A stretch of DNA of 64,000 bases from positions 167,318 through 231,317 of the forward strand of contig WTPW01001163.1 of the NCBI GenBank assembly GCA_009809945.1, written 5' to 3'. Shown here piece by piece: positions 25,601 to 34,330 of the stretch. This stretch comes from Gigaspora margarita (lineage: Eukaryota; Glomeromycota; Glomeromycetes; Diversisporales; Gigasporaceae). The notes under the pieces are model-generated. The model worked only from the letters and a program-made list of their open reading frames with translations. It was not told where the DNA came from and did not search any database. Position numbers and translations under genes: made by a program. The number at the start of each line of letters is the position of its first letter. Positions within the stretch are counted from its first letter, which is position 1.

Positions 25601-28600
25601 AATAATCTATCAGAACTGGTATGTGTCGATAGCTTACTGATAGCAATATCAACACCTAATATGTCTCTATTGTTTATCGCGATAGGTGCCAAAAATTATC
25701 AAAAATCGGAACCTGATGTTTTTATAATATTTTTATGATCTACTATAAATTTATAAAAATATTTCTATATAAGCACATCATCATAAAATTTTTATAATCA
25801 TATATTTTTTGTGTAAAAACAAACTGAGTGTTTATAGAGGAGTACAACTATATATAACTTTGTTAATTCTATCACACAGCATTGCATACAGTATTTGGCG
25901 TGGACCAATTTTTTACATAATGAAAAATTAAATCACATGTATTTGGTATTACACAATTTATAAATAATGTTCTCAACATGGTACAAGATGCAATGCTATA
26001 TGTCAAGATGCTAAAATGCATTTTTTTAGCAGAAAAAATCTATCTGTGTGATAAATAATTTTTTTAATAATGAAATTTATACTTACCAACTGATAATTTG
26101 ACAAGAGAAAATATATATTATAAGTTATAATTAACATAAAAATCGAGAAAGTGAAATTTTAGTAACTATATACTTACTGCCTAATAGAAGAAAGTATGCA
26201 ATTTATAAATAGTATTATTTTAAACATAGCAAAACTTTAGAGGCAAATATAATAAAGTTTATAATTACGAGCTAATAAATTAATAGAATATTTGTTAATA
26301 TATTGTAAAATACATACAGTATTTTGAAAATCATAAATAATATTTAAAAAACAAAGTTTATATTTACCTTCAAGCATTATATTCATCAGATATATATTTT
26401 AATAATTTAATAGTAATACTTGTTAAAACATTGTAAAATACAAATAATAATTTTAAAAATTACAGTTTATATTTACCCGCTAATAATTTAATATAAACAT
26501 ATGTTAAAATATTCATCAGATAATATTTTAATAATTTAATAATAATACTTGTTTAAACATTGTAAAATATAAATAATAATTTTTAAAAATTAAATATATT
26601 TACCCATTAAGACTGTAATAATTTGTAGAAGTACATGTTAAAATATTTATCGTATGTTTAAAAAAATTATCAAATAATTATTTTAAAAACTTGTGATTCT
26701 TATATTACCAGCTAATAATTTTACAAAGTATTTGTTAAAATATAATTAGTTGGATATAAAAATGGATAATATTAAGATAATTATATTAAAAATAATTTAT
26801 TTACCACCCAGAGTGAGATCTTACCACTTTGATTAACCAATAAGTTTGTAATATCAGATATAACAAAATTTTCTTGCAAAATTTATTACATAACATTGTT
26901 AGACCTACTACACAGCATTGCACATAGCATCCAGTATGATCGATTTTTTACATAATGAAAATTAAATCACATGTATTTTATATCACAAGATTCTATAAAT
27001 AATATTTTCAATATTATCTGTCATGTATAATACTAGATGCAGCGCTGTACGGCAAGATGCTAAAATATATTTTTTTTCAAGCAGAAAAAATTCTTCTGGG
27101 TAGTAAATAAAATTTTTGCTGATGAAATTTATACTTACCAACTAACAATTTGACAAGAGAAAATATTTATTATAAAGGTATAATTAGTATAATATAAATA
27201 TCAAGTAAAATTTTAGTAACTATATACTTACAAACTAATAGAAGAAAATATGCGTTATAAATAGTATTATTAAAAACAAACAAAATTTTGGAGACAAATA
27301 TAATAAAGTTTATACTTACTTATTGGTACTAATAATTTGACAGAAATATTTGTTTAAATACTGTAAGATTCATATTTTGAAAATTGTAAATAATAATTTT
27401 AAAAATAAAGCTTATATTTACTCGCTAATAATTTGATAAAAGCAAATGTTGTAATATTAATCAGGTACATATTTTAAAAAAAATTATCAAACAATGATTT
27501 AAAAAACATTTGCTTCTTATATTTACCAGCTAATAGTTATATAAAATACGAATTGTTAGATATAAATATGGATAATTTAAATTATCACTGTAGTAAGTTT
27601 ATAAATTATTATAATAAAACCTATGCATACCAACTACAATTTGCAAGAAAAATTTAGATTTAGAATGATTAATAATGTAATTTAAAAATAATGTGAAATT
27701 TAGAAACATGTACTTACTCTCTAATAATTCAATAAAAAAAAAAAAAAAAAAAAAAGTATATATAAAGTTATAAATAATATCTATTAAAATTTATAAAAAT
27801 TTTATAATGAAATATAATAAAGCTTATACTTACACGCTAATAGTAAAATAAAAGAAATAATATAAATAAACTTATTTAAAAACATCAGATTAGAAAGTAT
27901 GATAAAGCTTATAATTACTTGCTAATAAATTAATAGAAATATTTTTTAAATATTTATTAGATGTGTATTTTAAAAATTATCATTAATTATTTAAAAAACA
28001 AATATAAATAAGCTTATCCTTACGAACTAATAATTCAACCAAAAAAGATGTATGTTATAAAGTTATAAACAACAATATTTAAAATCATGAAAGTTTATGC
28101 TTACTTGCTAATAATTTTAATAAAAAAAAAAGTGCATTATAAAGTTATAATAGCATGTAACAAAATTTAAAATCAAGTAAAAATTTTAAAAACACATAAT
28201 AAAGCTTATTAATACCAGCTAAAAGTTTGACAAGATAAAATAAATTTTGAGTTATTAATAGAGTAATCAAGTAAAAGTCTAAAAACAAATCCATCAAATG
28301 AAAATTAAAAAATAAATATACTAAAACTTATACTTACGAGCTAATGTTTAGTAAAAGTAGATGTGTATTGTAGTAGATGTGTATTATAATTTATATTTAA
28401 AATCAAATAAAATTTTAAAAACAAATACAATAAAGCTTATATTTACCCTCGGCTAATACAATAAAGAAAATATGGTTATAAATTTATAGATATAGCTAGG
28501 TTGGCCAATGGACCAAATGTGGCTTAGCAAATGCCAATGGACTATGTCCATTGACTCAATAGACAATATCCATTGACAATTTATTCAGAACCCATCATAG

Positions 28601-30650
28601 TCCATTGCCAACCAGGGATATAGAGTGTACGTAGACAAATCACAATTTAGATCACATGTTATTAGCCAATCATAATTGACTGTTTTGTGTAACCAGGGAA
28701 ATTTCGATTATATGCGAAGTTTGATTTTTTTTTTAACCGCAATAATAACTATAACTTCATATTTATAAATAAACAGGTTTAAACTATAAATCATTAAATT
28801 TTAAGAAAAATAAGACAAGAAATTAAAAAGTTTTATTAGTAGCAAATGCAAATCATATGACAAATGATCTACGTACACCAGTGCAGGGACACGGAAAAAT
28901 ATTGATATATATAGATCAATATAAATCGATATTTTTAGGCCAAATCATAGGGAAGTCGATATGAATTTGGCCAACCTAAACTGTCGGCAGGTTTCGGAGA
29001 TGTAGACAATCAACTAACAAAATTTCCGTTAACTTCCCGAAAAACATGAACTTAGATGCTGATCACGTTATTTAATGTTACACCAAATCTTAAATTCTTA
29101 TTGGTCAATCATGGGCATATCGATATAAATAGATATTTTTGACCAAATCGATATAAATTTTTGCTAAATCAAATCGATATTTTCCCGGGTCCCTGCACCA
29201 GTGTTGGTTATTTTTCACGTGCGTACGCTTTTGCGCACGTGAAAAATGAACACCGCGTACACCCTATCCTTAAGATCAAATAAATTTTTAAAAACATACG
29301 TAATAAAGCTATACTTACAAGCTAAAAATTTTACAGTGGAATTTTAATATATTTGTCAGAGAATTTTAATCAAATACAATATAGCTCATACTTACTGCCT
29401 AATAAGTTGACAGAAGCATTTGTTAAATTGCATATTTTAAAAATCGTCAATAATAATTTTATAACAAATATAATCTCTTATACTTACACGCTACTATTTA
29501 ATAAAATAAAATATATAATATAAAGTTGTAAGTAGAATGATTTAGAAAATAAATAAAATAAAGCTAATAATTCGATAAAAAAAAAAAAAAGTATATTATA
29601 TATGATAAAGTTATATCATTTACAGTAAGAAGCAAATGTACTAAAGCTTATAATTAATCGTTAATAATTTAATAAAGAAACATAATTTAAAGAAGTTTGC
29701 TATTTATCGCCAGTGGTGATCATCACCAATGTATATTTTGTATCTTTAAATTTTGTCTATGAAATCACCTTTGAGGCTCTAACAAAAAAATTTCTCATAA
29801 AATTTTGGTATAAACTAAGCCCCTGCCCTATCTCAGTTCTTACCCTAACCCTAATATTGATCAAATTTTAATTTTTATTTCGGCAAAAAACTTTTTATTA
29901 ATTTTTGTTAACCACTGGTGATGATCACCACTGGCAACAAGTAGTAATTTTCTAATTTAAAAATTAAATAAAATTTAAAAACAAATATAATAAAGCTTAT
30001 ACTTATCCGCTAATAATTGCAAATGAATTTGTCAAAATATTCGTTAGGTGTATATTAAAATAAAGGTTATACTTAAACCTTATACCTAAAGCTTATACTT
30101 ACATGCTATTAATTCAATAACAATTTGAAAATAATTCTAGTAAACCTATGCTTACCAACTAATAATTCAATAAAAGACAACGTCGAAAATGTGAATTAAA
30201 GTTACAAAAAACAATAATAATAATTTTGAGTATCGTCAAATAATATTGTAGTAAAGTCACTCTCGTTATAGTGAAGTGATCGGGCTGTGAAACTTTCTTT
30301 ACTATATCAAGAACCTATTAGTAAATTTTGAGTAAATTTACTATGTCGAGAGGGTTTTTATATAAACTGTTCTTCATTATACTTATATCGAGAGTTCACT
30401 ATAACGAGAATAACTTGTACATGACAAAAACAATAAAGTACATACTCTCTAATAATTCAATATAAATGCGTTATATAAATGAAAAATATTACTAATTTCA
30501 AAACTTTATGCTATATGTTTATAAATAAACTATAGATAAAACAATAAATCAAATTAATTACCTTTCTTGTAAAAGGGCAAACGAGGCAGTTGTCAAGTAA
30601 ACATTAAAAATAACAATAATAAGAACTAAAATGAAGTAATTTAATTTCAT
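19628..30650 (-). CDS. Secreted cysteine-rich protein encoded by about 72 three-nucleotide microexons
   Basis: Model (minus strand): exon 1 30650-30562 (signal peptide), 72 microexons listed in the block entries, and terminal coding exon 19643-19628. Every intron is GT..AG. Exon 1 ends two bases into a codon and all microexons are multiples of 3, so one phase is kept throughout. Spliced length is 336 nt, 111 residues plus stop, with no internal stop. The mature part is about 22% cysteine (18 Cys). C-x7-C-x5-CC and C-x9-C-x5-CC in the first two domains are followed by a full C-x7-C-x5-CC-x3-C-x4-C set, an inhibitor-cystine-knot-like spacing. Likely secreted and disulfide-bonded; target unknown. 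Taking the triplets as whole codons would give stops (two are TGA), so only the exon-1 phase makes sense. No transcript evidence; alternative exon use is possible. Confidence 0.72.
19728..19827 (-). CDS. Microexon tail (exons 72-73)
   Basis: Microexons at 19825-19827 (5' site GTACGTATAAG) and 19728-19730 (5' site GTAAATATAAG). They complete the loop between the fifth and sixth cysteines of the last domain. The intron before 19827 (20495-19828) holds a repeated block and a 148-bp hairpin element. Confidence 0.62.
20033..20180. mobile_element. 148-bp hairpin element in a microexon-gene intron
   Basis: Arms of about 58 bp starting GATATTGGATCATGC and its complement (GCATGACCAATATC), with AACAAATGATTGG and CCAATCATTTGCT inside and a GC-rich tip (CACGTGCC-like). 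MITE-like. Confidence 0.65.
20221..20467. repeat. Inter-block repeated element, copy a
   Basis: About 247 bp starting TTTATTTACCACCCGGTGTG and ending TTCACCTGCATGGTAAATAAA, so the ends are inverted repeats. Its interior holds a hairpin (ACAGTGCTAGATGCAGCACTGT) and GC-richer segments shared with copies b-d. It lies in an intron at the start of a microexon block. MITE-like, but it may simply be part of the higher-order repeat. Confidence 0.6.
20496..22250 (-). CDS. Microexon block 5 (exons 53-71), third cysteine domain
   Basis: Microexons, all 3 nt, at 22248, 22149, 22054, 21980, 21887, 21806, 21713, 21599, 21481, 21369, 21263, 21158, 21057, 20978, 20866, 20766, 20672, 20590 and 20496. With the two tail exons and the terminal exon it encodes the complete six-cysteine set C-x7-C-x5-CC-x3-C-x4-C. 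It is the best-preserved domain: no module is missing and the Asn/Asp-rich loop before CC matches the other two domains. One 5' splice site is GTATGG (21980); the rest are GTAAGT, GTAAAT, GTAATT or GTATGC. Another TGA triplet (21713) is read through by the split-codon phase. Confidence 0.7.
22328..22873. repeat. Inter-block repeated element, copy b
   Basis: Starts TTTATTTACCACCCAGAGTG and ends CACTTGGGTGATAAATAAA. It is enlarged by an insertion at about 22372-22595. Same interior as copies a, c and d. Confidence 0.6.
22372..22595. mobile_element. Insertion rich in AATCGATTAG motifs within copy b
   Basis: Absent from copies c and d at the corresponding point. Built of direct and inverted copies of TAATCGATTA and AGTTGCAACTA. 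Ends are roughly TAGTGTTACAAATCG and its imperfect complement near 22595. Class uncertain. Confidence 0.45.
22900..23287 (-). CDS. Microexon block 4 (exons 48-52), partial repeat
   Basis: Microexons at 23285, 23184, 23076, 22992 and 22900. The intron sequences match the distal parts of blocks 1, 3 and 5 in order, for example CTTATATTTACCAGCTAAT at 23285 and TACTTAC..CTAATAGAAG at 23076 and 22992. This identifies it as a duplicated partial block encoding a second CC-containing stub. One unit near 23140 is deleted. It abuts block 3 without the intervening repeated element found at the other block boundaries. Confidence 0.62.
23385..25270 (-). CDS. Microexon block 3 (exons 28-47), second cysteine domain
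   Basis: Microexons, all 3 nt, at 25268, 25197, 25095, 24976, 24903, 24826, 24724, 24633, 24542, 24433, 24327, 24216, 24112, 24005, 23924, 23833, 23715, 23565, 23473 and 23385. Spacing is 71-150 bp, mostly 80-120. Encodes C-x9-C-x5-CC. Splice sites are very uniform. One 5' site is GTGAGT (24826), and two are GTATGCATAGG-like (24433, 23833). One triplet is TGA (23924), harmless in the split-codon phase. A unit at about 23620 is degenerate and omitted. This is the cleanest uninterrupted stretch, free of transposons, and the best place to test the model. Confidence 0.7.
25361..26057. repeat. Inter-block repeated element, copy c
   Basis: Starts TTATTTGTTTACCACCCAGA and ends CTGTGTGATAAATAAT. It contains a large insertion (about 25455-25845) that includes a hairpin element. 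Confidence 0.58.
25532..25717. mobile_element. Hairpin MITE in copy c
   Basis: Arms of about 60 bp: ATCAGATTCCTATTTTTGAT pairs with the complement of ATCAAAAATCGGAACCTGAT, and inner AACAGAGACATAT pairs with ATATGTCTCTATT. No ORF of its own; the 63-codon ORF at 25547 is a shadow. Confidence 0.7.
26087..26711 (-). CDS. Microexon block 2 (exons 22-27), partial repeat
   Basis: Microexons at 26709, 26604 (9 nt), 26477, 26269, 26178 and 26087. The unit at about 26365 has a 5' site but a deleted 3' site, and another near 26400 has lost its 5' half, so whole modules have dropped out without changing frame. By neighbouring intron sequence and exon order this block corresponds to the distal part of blocks 1 and 5 (the CC to next-Cys segment). 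It begins immediately after the repeated block at 26796-27110. The 9-nt exon here and the one at 27320 are the only ones of that size. Confidence 0.6.
26796..27110. repeat. Inter-block repeated element, copy d
   Basis: Starts TTTATTTACCACCCAGAGTG and ends TTCTGGGTAGTAAATAAAA; about 315 bp with no insertion. The best reference copy for the family. Confidence 0.6.
27139..30448 (-). CDS. Microexon block 1 (exons 2-21), first cysteine domain
   Basis: Left coordinates of the microexons in transcription order (3 nt unless noted): 30446, 30156, 30103, 29488, 29396, 29319, 28447 (6 nt), 28338, 28216, 28105, 28024, 27919, 27834, 27718, 27631, 27527, 27422, 27320 (9 nt), 27232, 27139. Each is preceded by AG and followed by GT, mostly within ATTATTAG|NNN|GTAAGTATAAGC. 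Two decayed units are left out: 30007 (the GT has become AT) and about 29657 (both splice sites mutated). A third, near 29560, has a 3' site but no 5' site. The block encodes the first C-x7-C-x5-CC set. Long introns here hold several transposons. It is the most damaged of the large blocks, consistent with relaxed constraint or a recent rearrangement. Confidence 0.65.
28496..28616. mobile_element. 121-bp MITE with target duplication
   Basis: Ends CTAGGTTGGCCAATGGAC and GTCCATTGCCAACCAGG, flanked by GATATAG on both sides (28489-28495 and 28617-28623). The interior repeats GTCCATTGAC-type motifs. It lies in a long intron of the microexon gene. Confidence 0.75.
28620..29267. mobile_element. Larger terminal-inverted-repeat element, host of a nested hAT MITE
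   Basis: Ends ATAGAGTGTACG and CGTACACCCTAT. Near the right end a 17-bp inverted repeat (TTTTTCACGTGCGTACGC and its complement) is still visible. About 330 bp without the nested insertion. No clear target duplication and no ORF. Confidence 0.5.
28884..29195. mobile_element. hAT-type MITE nested in another element
   Basis: Ends CAGGGACACGGAAAAATAT and ATATTTTCCCGGGTCCCTG, with perfect 8-bp target duplications CACCAGTG at 28876-28883 and 29196-29203. It is 312 bp. The interior repeats ATCGATAT/ATAAATAGAT-like motifs. The intact duplication implies fairly recent insertion. Confidence 0.9.
29697..29947. mobile_element. 251-bp MITE in the microexon gene
   Basis: Terminal inverted repeats TTGCTATTTATCGCCAGTGG and CCACTGGCAACAAGTAGTAA (imperfect outer, perfect inner GCCAGTGGTGATCATCACCA). 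It separates two decayed microexon units. Confidence 0.72.
30254..30416. mobile_element. Pogo-like 163-bp MITE in intron 2
   Basis: Ends AAGTCACTCTCGTTATAGTG and CACTATAACGAGAATAACTT. TCTCGTTATAGTGAA-type termini resemble pogo/Tigger (Tc1/mariner) elements. An element with a related core lies at about 49015-49155. Confidence 0.6.
30562..30650 (-). CDS. Exon 1 of the microexon gene: signal peptide
   Basis: Encodes 29 residues plus two bases of the next codon. It starts MKLNYFILVL, with a lysine followed by a hydrophobic core of Ile, Leu, Val and Phe and a small-residue cleavage region (..TTAS or ..ASFA near residues 21-25), a classical secretory signal. The exon ends ..GAAAG|GTAATTAATT, a 5' splice site; reading on gives an immediate stop. 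The following intron (30561-30449, 113 nt) ends ATTGAATTATTAG, the same 3' splice site as the rest of the array. Without the array this would be a 30-residue orphan ORF. Confidence 0.72.
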
Positions 30651-30732
30651 TGTAACAATAAATATTAAACTGAATGAATTATTATTAGTGAAATGATAAT
30701 TTAACACCTTTATCACTATCGAGCTCAAGCTG

Positions 30733-30740
30733 TATTTATA
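30733..30740 (-). promoter_or_regulatory. TATA box of the microexon gene
   Basis: TATAAATA on the minus strand, 83 bp upstream of the exon-1 ATG and followed by CAGCTTGAGCTCGATAG. Its position fits a core promoter and supports 30650 as the start rather than the upstream in-frame ATG at 30782. Confidence 0.6.
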
Positions 30741-31339
30741 ATTTTTTTTTTTAAAAAAAAAAAATTGTGAAACGAATGTCAAAAATGGATAATTTTCAGT
30801 AAAGTTGGCAGGTAGGGTTTTTTCGGATTTTAGGATTTTCGGACAAATGATTTAGGAAAGCTTCTAAAATAAGCTATGTATCCGAAAATATAGAATTCTA
30901 GAATGAATTGCACCAATACAGTGAACACACGACTTATCTCCTTATTGGCACAGCAATGATCGACTAACTAATTTAGTGTACGTACGTGAATTCAAAATAT
31001 CGATCATTTCATTTCAAACTCTAAATTGGGTTAAATAAAATAATCATGTAAAATGGTCTCGATTTATGGTTTGAAATGAAATAATTATCTGAGAAATTAT
31101 TCAATATCGATATTGCAGAATCGGTAGACTATGGGAAGTGACGAATCAGAGGTCAATGAAAATGGATTCGGTTATCATTGGCCACTGCTTACAGTATTCC
31201 CAAAAATAATACCCTCATAATTAAGATTCGGAATAAGATCTGGGATTATAACTACGTATATTGATTTACTAATTTTAATATAATATATCCCAAATACAGT
31301 ACCTGCCTACCTAAATTTGATTCTAGATCAACTTTATAA
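30741..31339. other. Upstream region of the microexon gene, no gene seen
   Basis: Contains a T/A homopolymer pair (30741-30766) just upstream of the TATA box and otherwise unique AT-rich DNA. A divergent regulatory region is possible; no ORF of note. Confidence 0.4.
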
Positions 31340-32391
31340 CAGTCAGGGAAGATGTCACGCTGTGTGATAAATTATAATAAAAATTATAATAAAAACATAT
31401 AAATTTACTATAAACTTTAAGCTCAAGTTCCTTTCCAACTTACATATTAACTTATTTTCAAATTTTGGGATTAAAAATATCAAGAATAGTAGAATAAAAT
31501 CACTTAAAACGACTTTTTAAAATTTTGCAAAAATTAGAGATTTTATTAATAAAATTTTTTGAAAAAAAAAGATTTACTAATTTTAAAAATACAGTTACAT
31601 GCAAAATTTTATGCTAAACAAGTTTATTTAGAAGATTAAAATAGGTTGTCTAAGTAAAAAATTAAGTTTTCTATGGATAAATGTTAAAATTTCAGGTTTT
31701 TCTATATAAACCTTTTTTTCTACTAATATAATCTATTTTAGTCTTCTAAGTAAACTTGTTCAGCACAAAATTTTACATACTCTACATTTCGCCAAAATTC
31801 ATTTTTCGAACTTTTTACTAGGTTAAAAGCTGAGTTAAAATTTTATAAAATTTTTTTGTTATTAAAAAAAAACTTATATAATTTTAACTCAGCTTTTTAC
31901 TTAGTAAAAAGATCGAAAACCGAATTTTGGCGAGATATAAAGTATGTAAAATTTTATGCTGAACAAGTTTACTTAGAAGACTAAAATAGATTATATTGGT
32001 AGAAAAAAAAGTTTTATATAGAAAAACCCGAAATTTTAACGTTTATCTATAGCAAACTTAATTTTTTACTTAGACAACCTATTTTAATCTTCTAAGTAAA
32101 CTTGTTCAGCATGAAATTTTGCATGTAATTATATTTTTAAAATTAGTAAATCTTTTTTTTCAAAAAACTTTATTAATAAAATCTCTAATTTTTGCAACAT
32201 TTTAAAAAGTCGTTTTAAGTGATTTTATTCTACTATTCTTGATATGTTTAATCCCAAAACTTGAAAATAAGTTAATATGTAAGTTGGAAAGGAACTTGAG
32301 CTTAAAGTTTATAGTAAATTTATATATTTTTATTATAATTTTTATTATATTAACACTCACATATAAACAGGTGTGACATCTTCTCTGACTG
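31340..32391. mobile_element. 1.05-kb near-perfect palindrome (foldback element)
   Basis: Two arms of about 515 bp are inverted copies almost throughout, meeting near 31860. Ends are CAGTCAGGGAAGATGTCAC and GTGACATCTTCTCTGACTG. Within each arm a second inverted pair (ACAAGTTTATTTAGAAGATT and AATCTTCTAAGTAAACTTGT-like) makes the structure nested. No ORF above background. Target duplication unclear. A foldback transposon or a large MITE. Confidence 0.85.
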
Positions 32392-33128
32392 ATAATTCAA
32401 TATGTGTGAAAAACTTATTTATTAGTTTCTTGTGTCGATATAAGTGAAATTAAAATAAAAATCAAAAATTAGTTAATTATCGTGTTATCTTTGTTAAACA
32501 GATTTTTGATAATATTCGAATGCTTTGTGTTCATCCTTTTTAGCACCAATTTCTTCTTTATATTAATGCTAATCATAATTATTCCATTATCATTCATAAC
32601 TGAATTACAACAAAACTTGTTTTACTGTTACTAATTTAATCATGTATGTAATAGATTAAGTTGCATATCTGCAGCTTGAGGCAAAGTGTGATCTATAGTG
32701 CACTTATGTTAATTGTTAGTGCTTTCTTATATAGGACAATTTAGGACAATTTAGGACAATTTAGGAATTTTAGGACATCCAAAAACAAATTTTTTTATTT
32801 TAGAACAATCAGAAAACCAACTTTAATTTTCAGGGAGAACTTAGGTCGCGATTGTAGGACGAAACAAGAGCTTAAGTTTTTAATGAATTAAAAACTTGTT
32901 AATTTCGGACTATAATCATGTGGAACGTAACCGCTTGCTTTTATGACTATTAACTAAACCATAGTTGATACAATTTACGTACAGTCAGATCAGACACCCC
33001 TAAATGCAACTCCCTAAGTGCATGTCCTATTGGGGGCAGTGTTGTAAATTGGATACGCAGCGCACATTAACTTATTAACCATAGCTGCCGCAACAATTTT
33101 GATTGGCTAATGGTGTTGTGGCCAGGGA
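32392..33128. other. Intergenic; tandem TTAGGACAA motifs
   Basis: At about 32733-32775, TTAGGACAA is repeated four to five times, similar to the TTGGACAAT repeats at the ends of the hAT MITE at 9558. Possibly the end of a related element. No gene. Confidence 0.4.
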
Positions 33129-33210
33129 AGAGACTTAATGAGCTTCGTTACCAAATTTAGCTACTGGGCCACAATCATTAAGGGTTTAGATACTTATAAT
33201 TTATAAACAA
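33129..33210. repeat. Left half of a repeat split by a 4-kb insertion
   Basis: GAGACTTAATGAGCTTCGTT through ACTTATAATTTATAAACAA matches 40731-40808, where the sequence continues without interruption. Confidence 0.75.
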
Positions 33211-34330
33211 GTCATGCGCCTGCCCATGGGCTGGGAGCTTTTTTTTAGGTTAAATTCAAAAGATAAGTCAAAAACAGTGGTAGTATGAGGTTTATTATCA
33301 GATATTATAGGTATTTAAATGTGTAATGATGAGGTATCGCATAATAGATATTGGTTTGAGATATTAGTGACGGGTATTTATGTGTGGGAAATGAGTAATA
33401 ATGAGGTATTGTGTGGGACATGTTAGTAAGTATGAGGTCTTTATAAGGAACGGTTATTTAAGAGGTAAATGAGATGCTGTAAACGAAGTCACGTGGCATT
33501 TTTAGTCACGGAACTGTAAAGCGGGCCTATTATGAAGGTTGATGCATAGTAAGTATGAGGTATTGTGTGTATGGGAAATGAGTAAGGATAAGATTTACAT
33601 GAGAGATTTTGGTATCATTGAGTAAGTATATGGTATTGGTGACAGATGTTTATGGGTATAGAAAATAACTGAGATTAGTGCATTGACCTTGTTATTAGCA
33701 CTTGCCCATCCACTACTGGGTGGGAGCATTTAATGTTGGATATTTGAGAGTTATAGGTATGATCGATAGCCCGGGTGCACAGCCTGGATATCAAAAATTA
33801 GTGCTTCGATAGCCCGACTATACAGCTTGGATATCGAAGAAAAAAAGGTAGATATAAGACCGGTTTAATGATGCTAGGAATGACTGAGACCATGTGAGCA
33901 GCGAGACGAAATCCAATATGTGTATTTCATCGTTATATTTGTTTATGGTCGAGTGACAAATTAGTATAATTAATAAAGGAATTATTCAATATGCATAGAA
34001 CATTGGGTGTGCGGTATACTATGTAAAGCTGCTCGATACGTAAGCATCGAGGCAGCATTTGTCTTGAATCATCACGAGACTAAACATGTGAGATGTCCGA
34101 TTATGTTCAGTTTAATGATCGATCAATAATTCTAGATTCTTACGAAATGCGTTCAGGATGGGAAATTTTAAGAAATTAATTGAGTAAGTATGAGGTAATG
34201 GGTTAGTGTTCTGGTATATTAGCATTTGATAAGGTACGTAGAAGAAAGTCTTTTTTTTTTCTGCGAACCCGACATTCGTTCTGGTTAAGTCGACCCTCCC
34301 TTCCTACCCAGTAAGTTTCTTCAAAATGGA

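Noticed and set aside
29980..30010. Array unit at 30007-30009 as a functional microexon
   Set aside because: The 5' splice dinucleotide is AT instead of GT. Including or skipping it keeps the frame, so it was left out of the model.
19430..30500. The array as a CRISPR or a simple satellite
   Set aside because: Units differ in length and sequence apart from the AG-NNN-GT core, and there are no constant repeats with unique spacers. The leader exon, fixed phase and cysteine pattern argue for a gene. I keep the satellite explanation as the alternative to test.
30558..30782. 74-codon ORF starting at 30782
   Set aside because: Its first part lies upstream of, and across, the TATA box and is low-complexity (Phe/Lys run from a T/A homopolymer). 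The internal ATG at 30650 starts a clean signal peptide.
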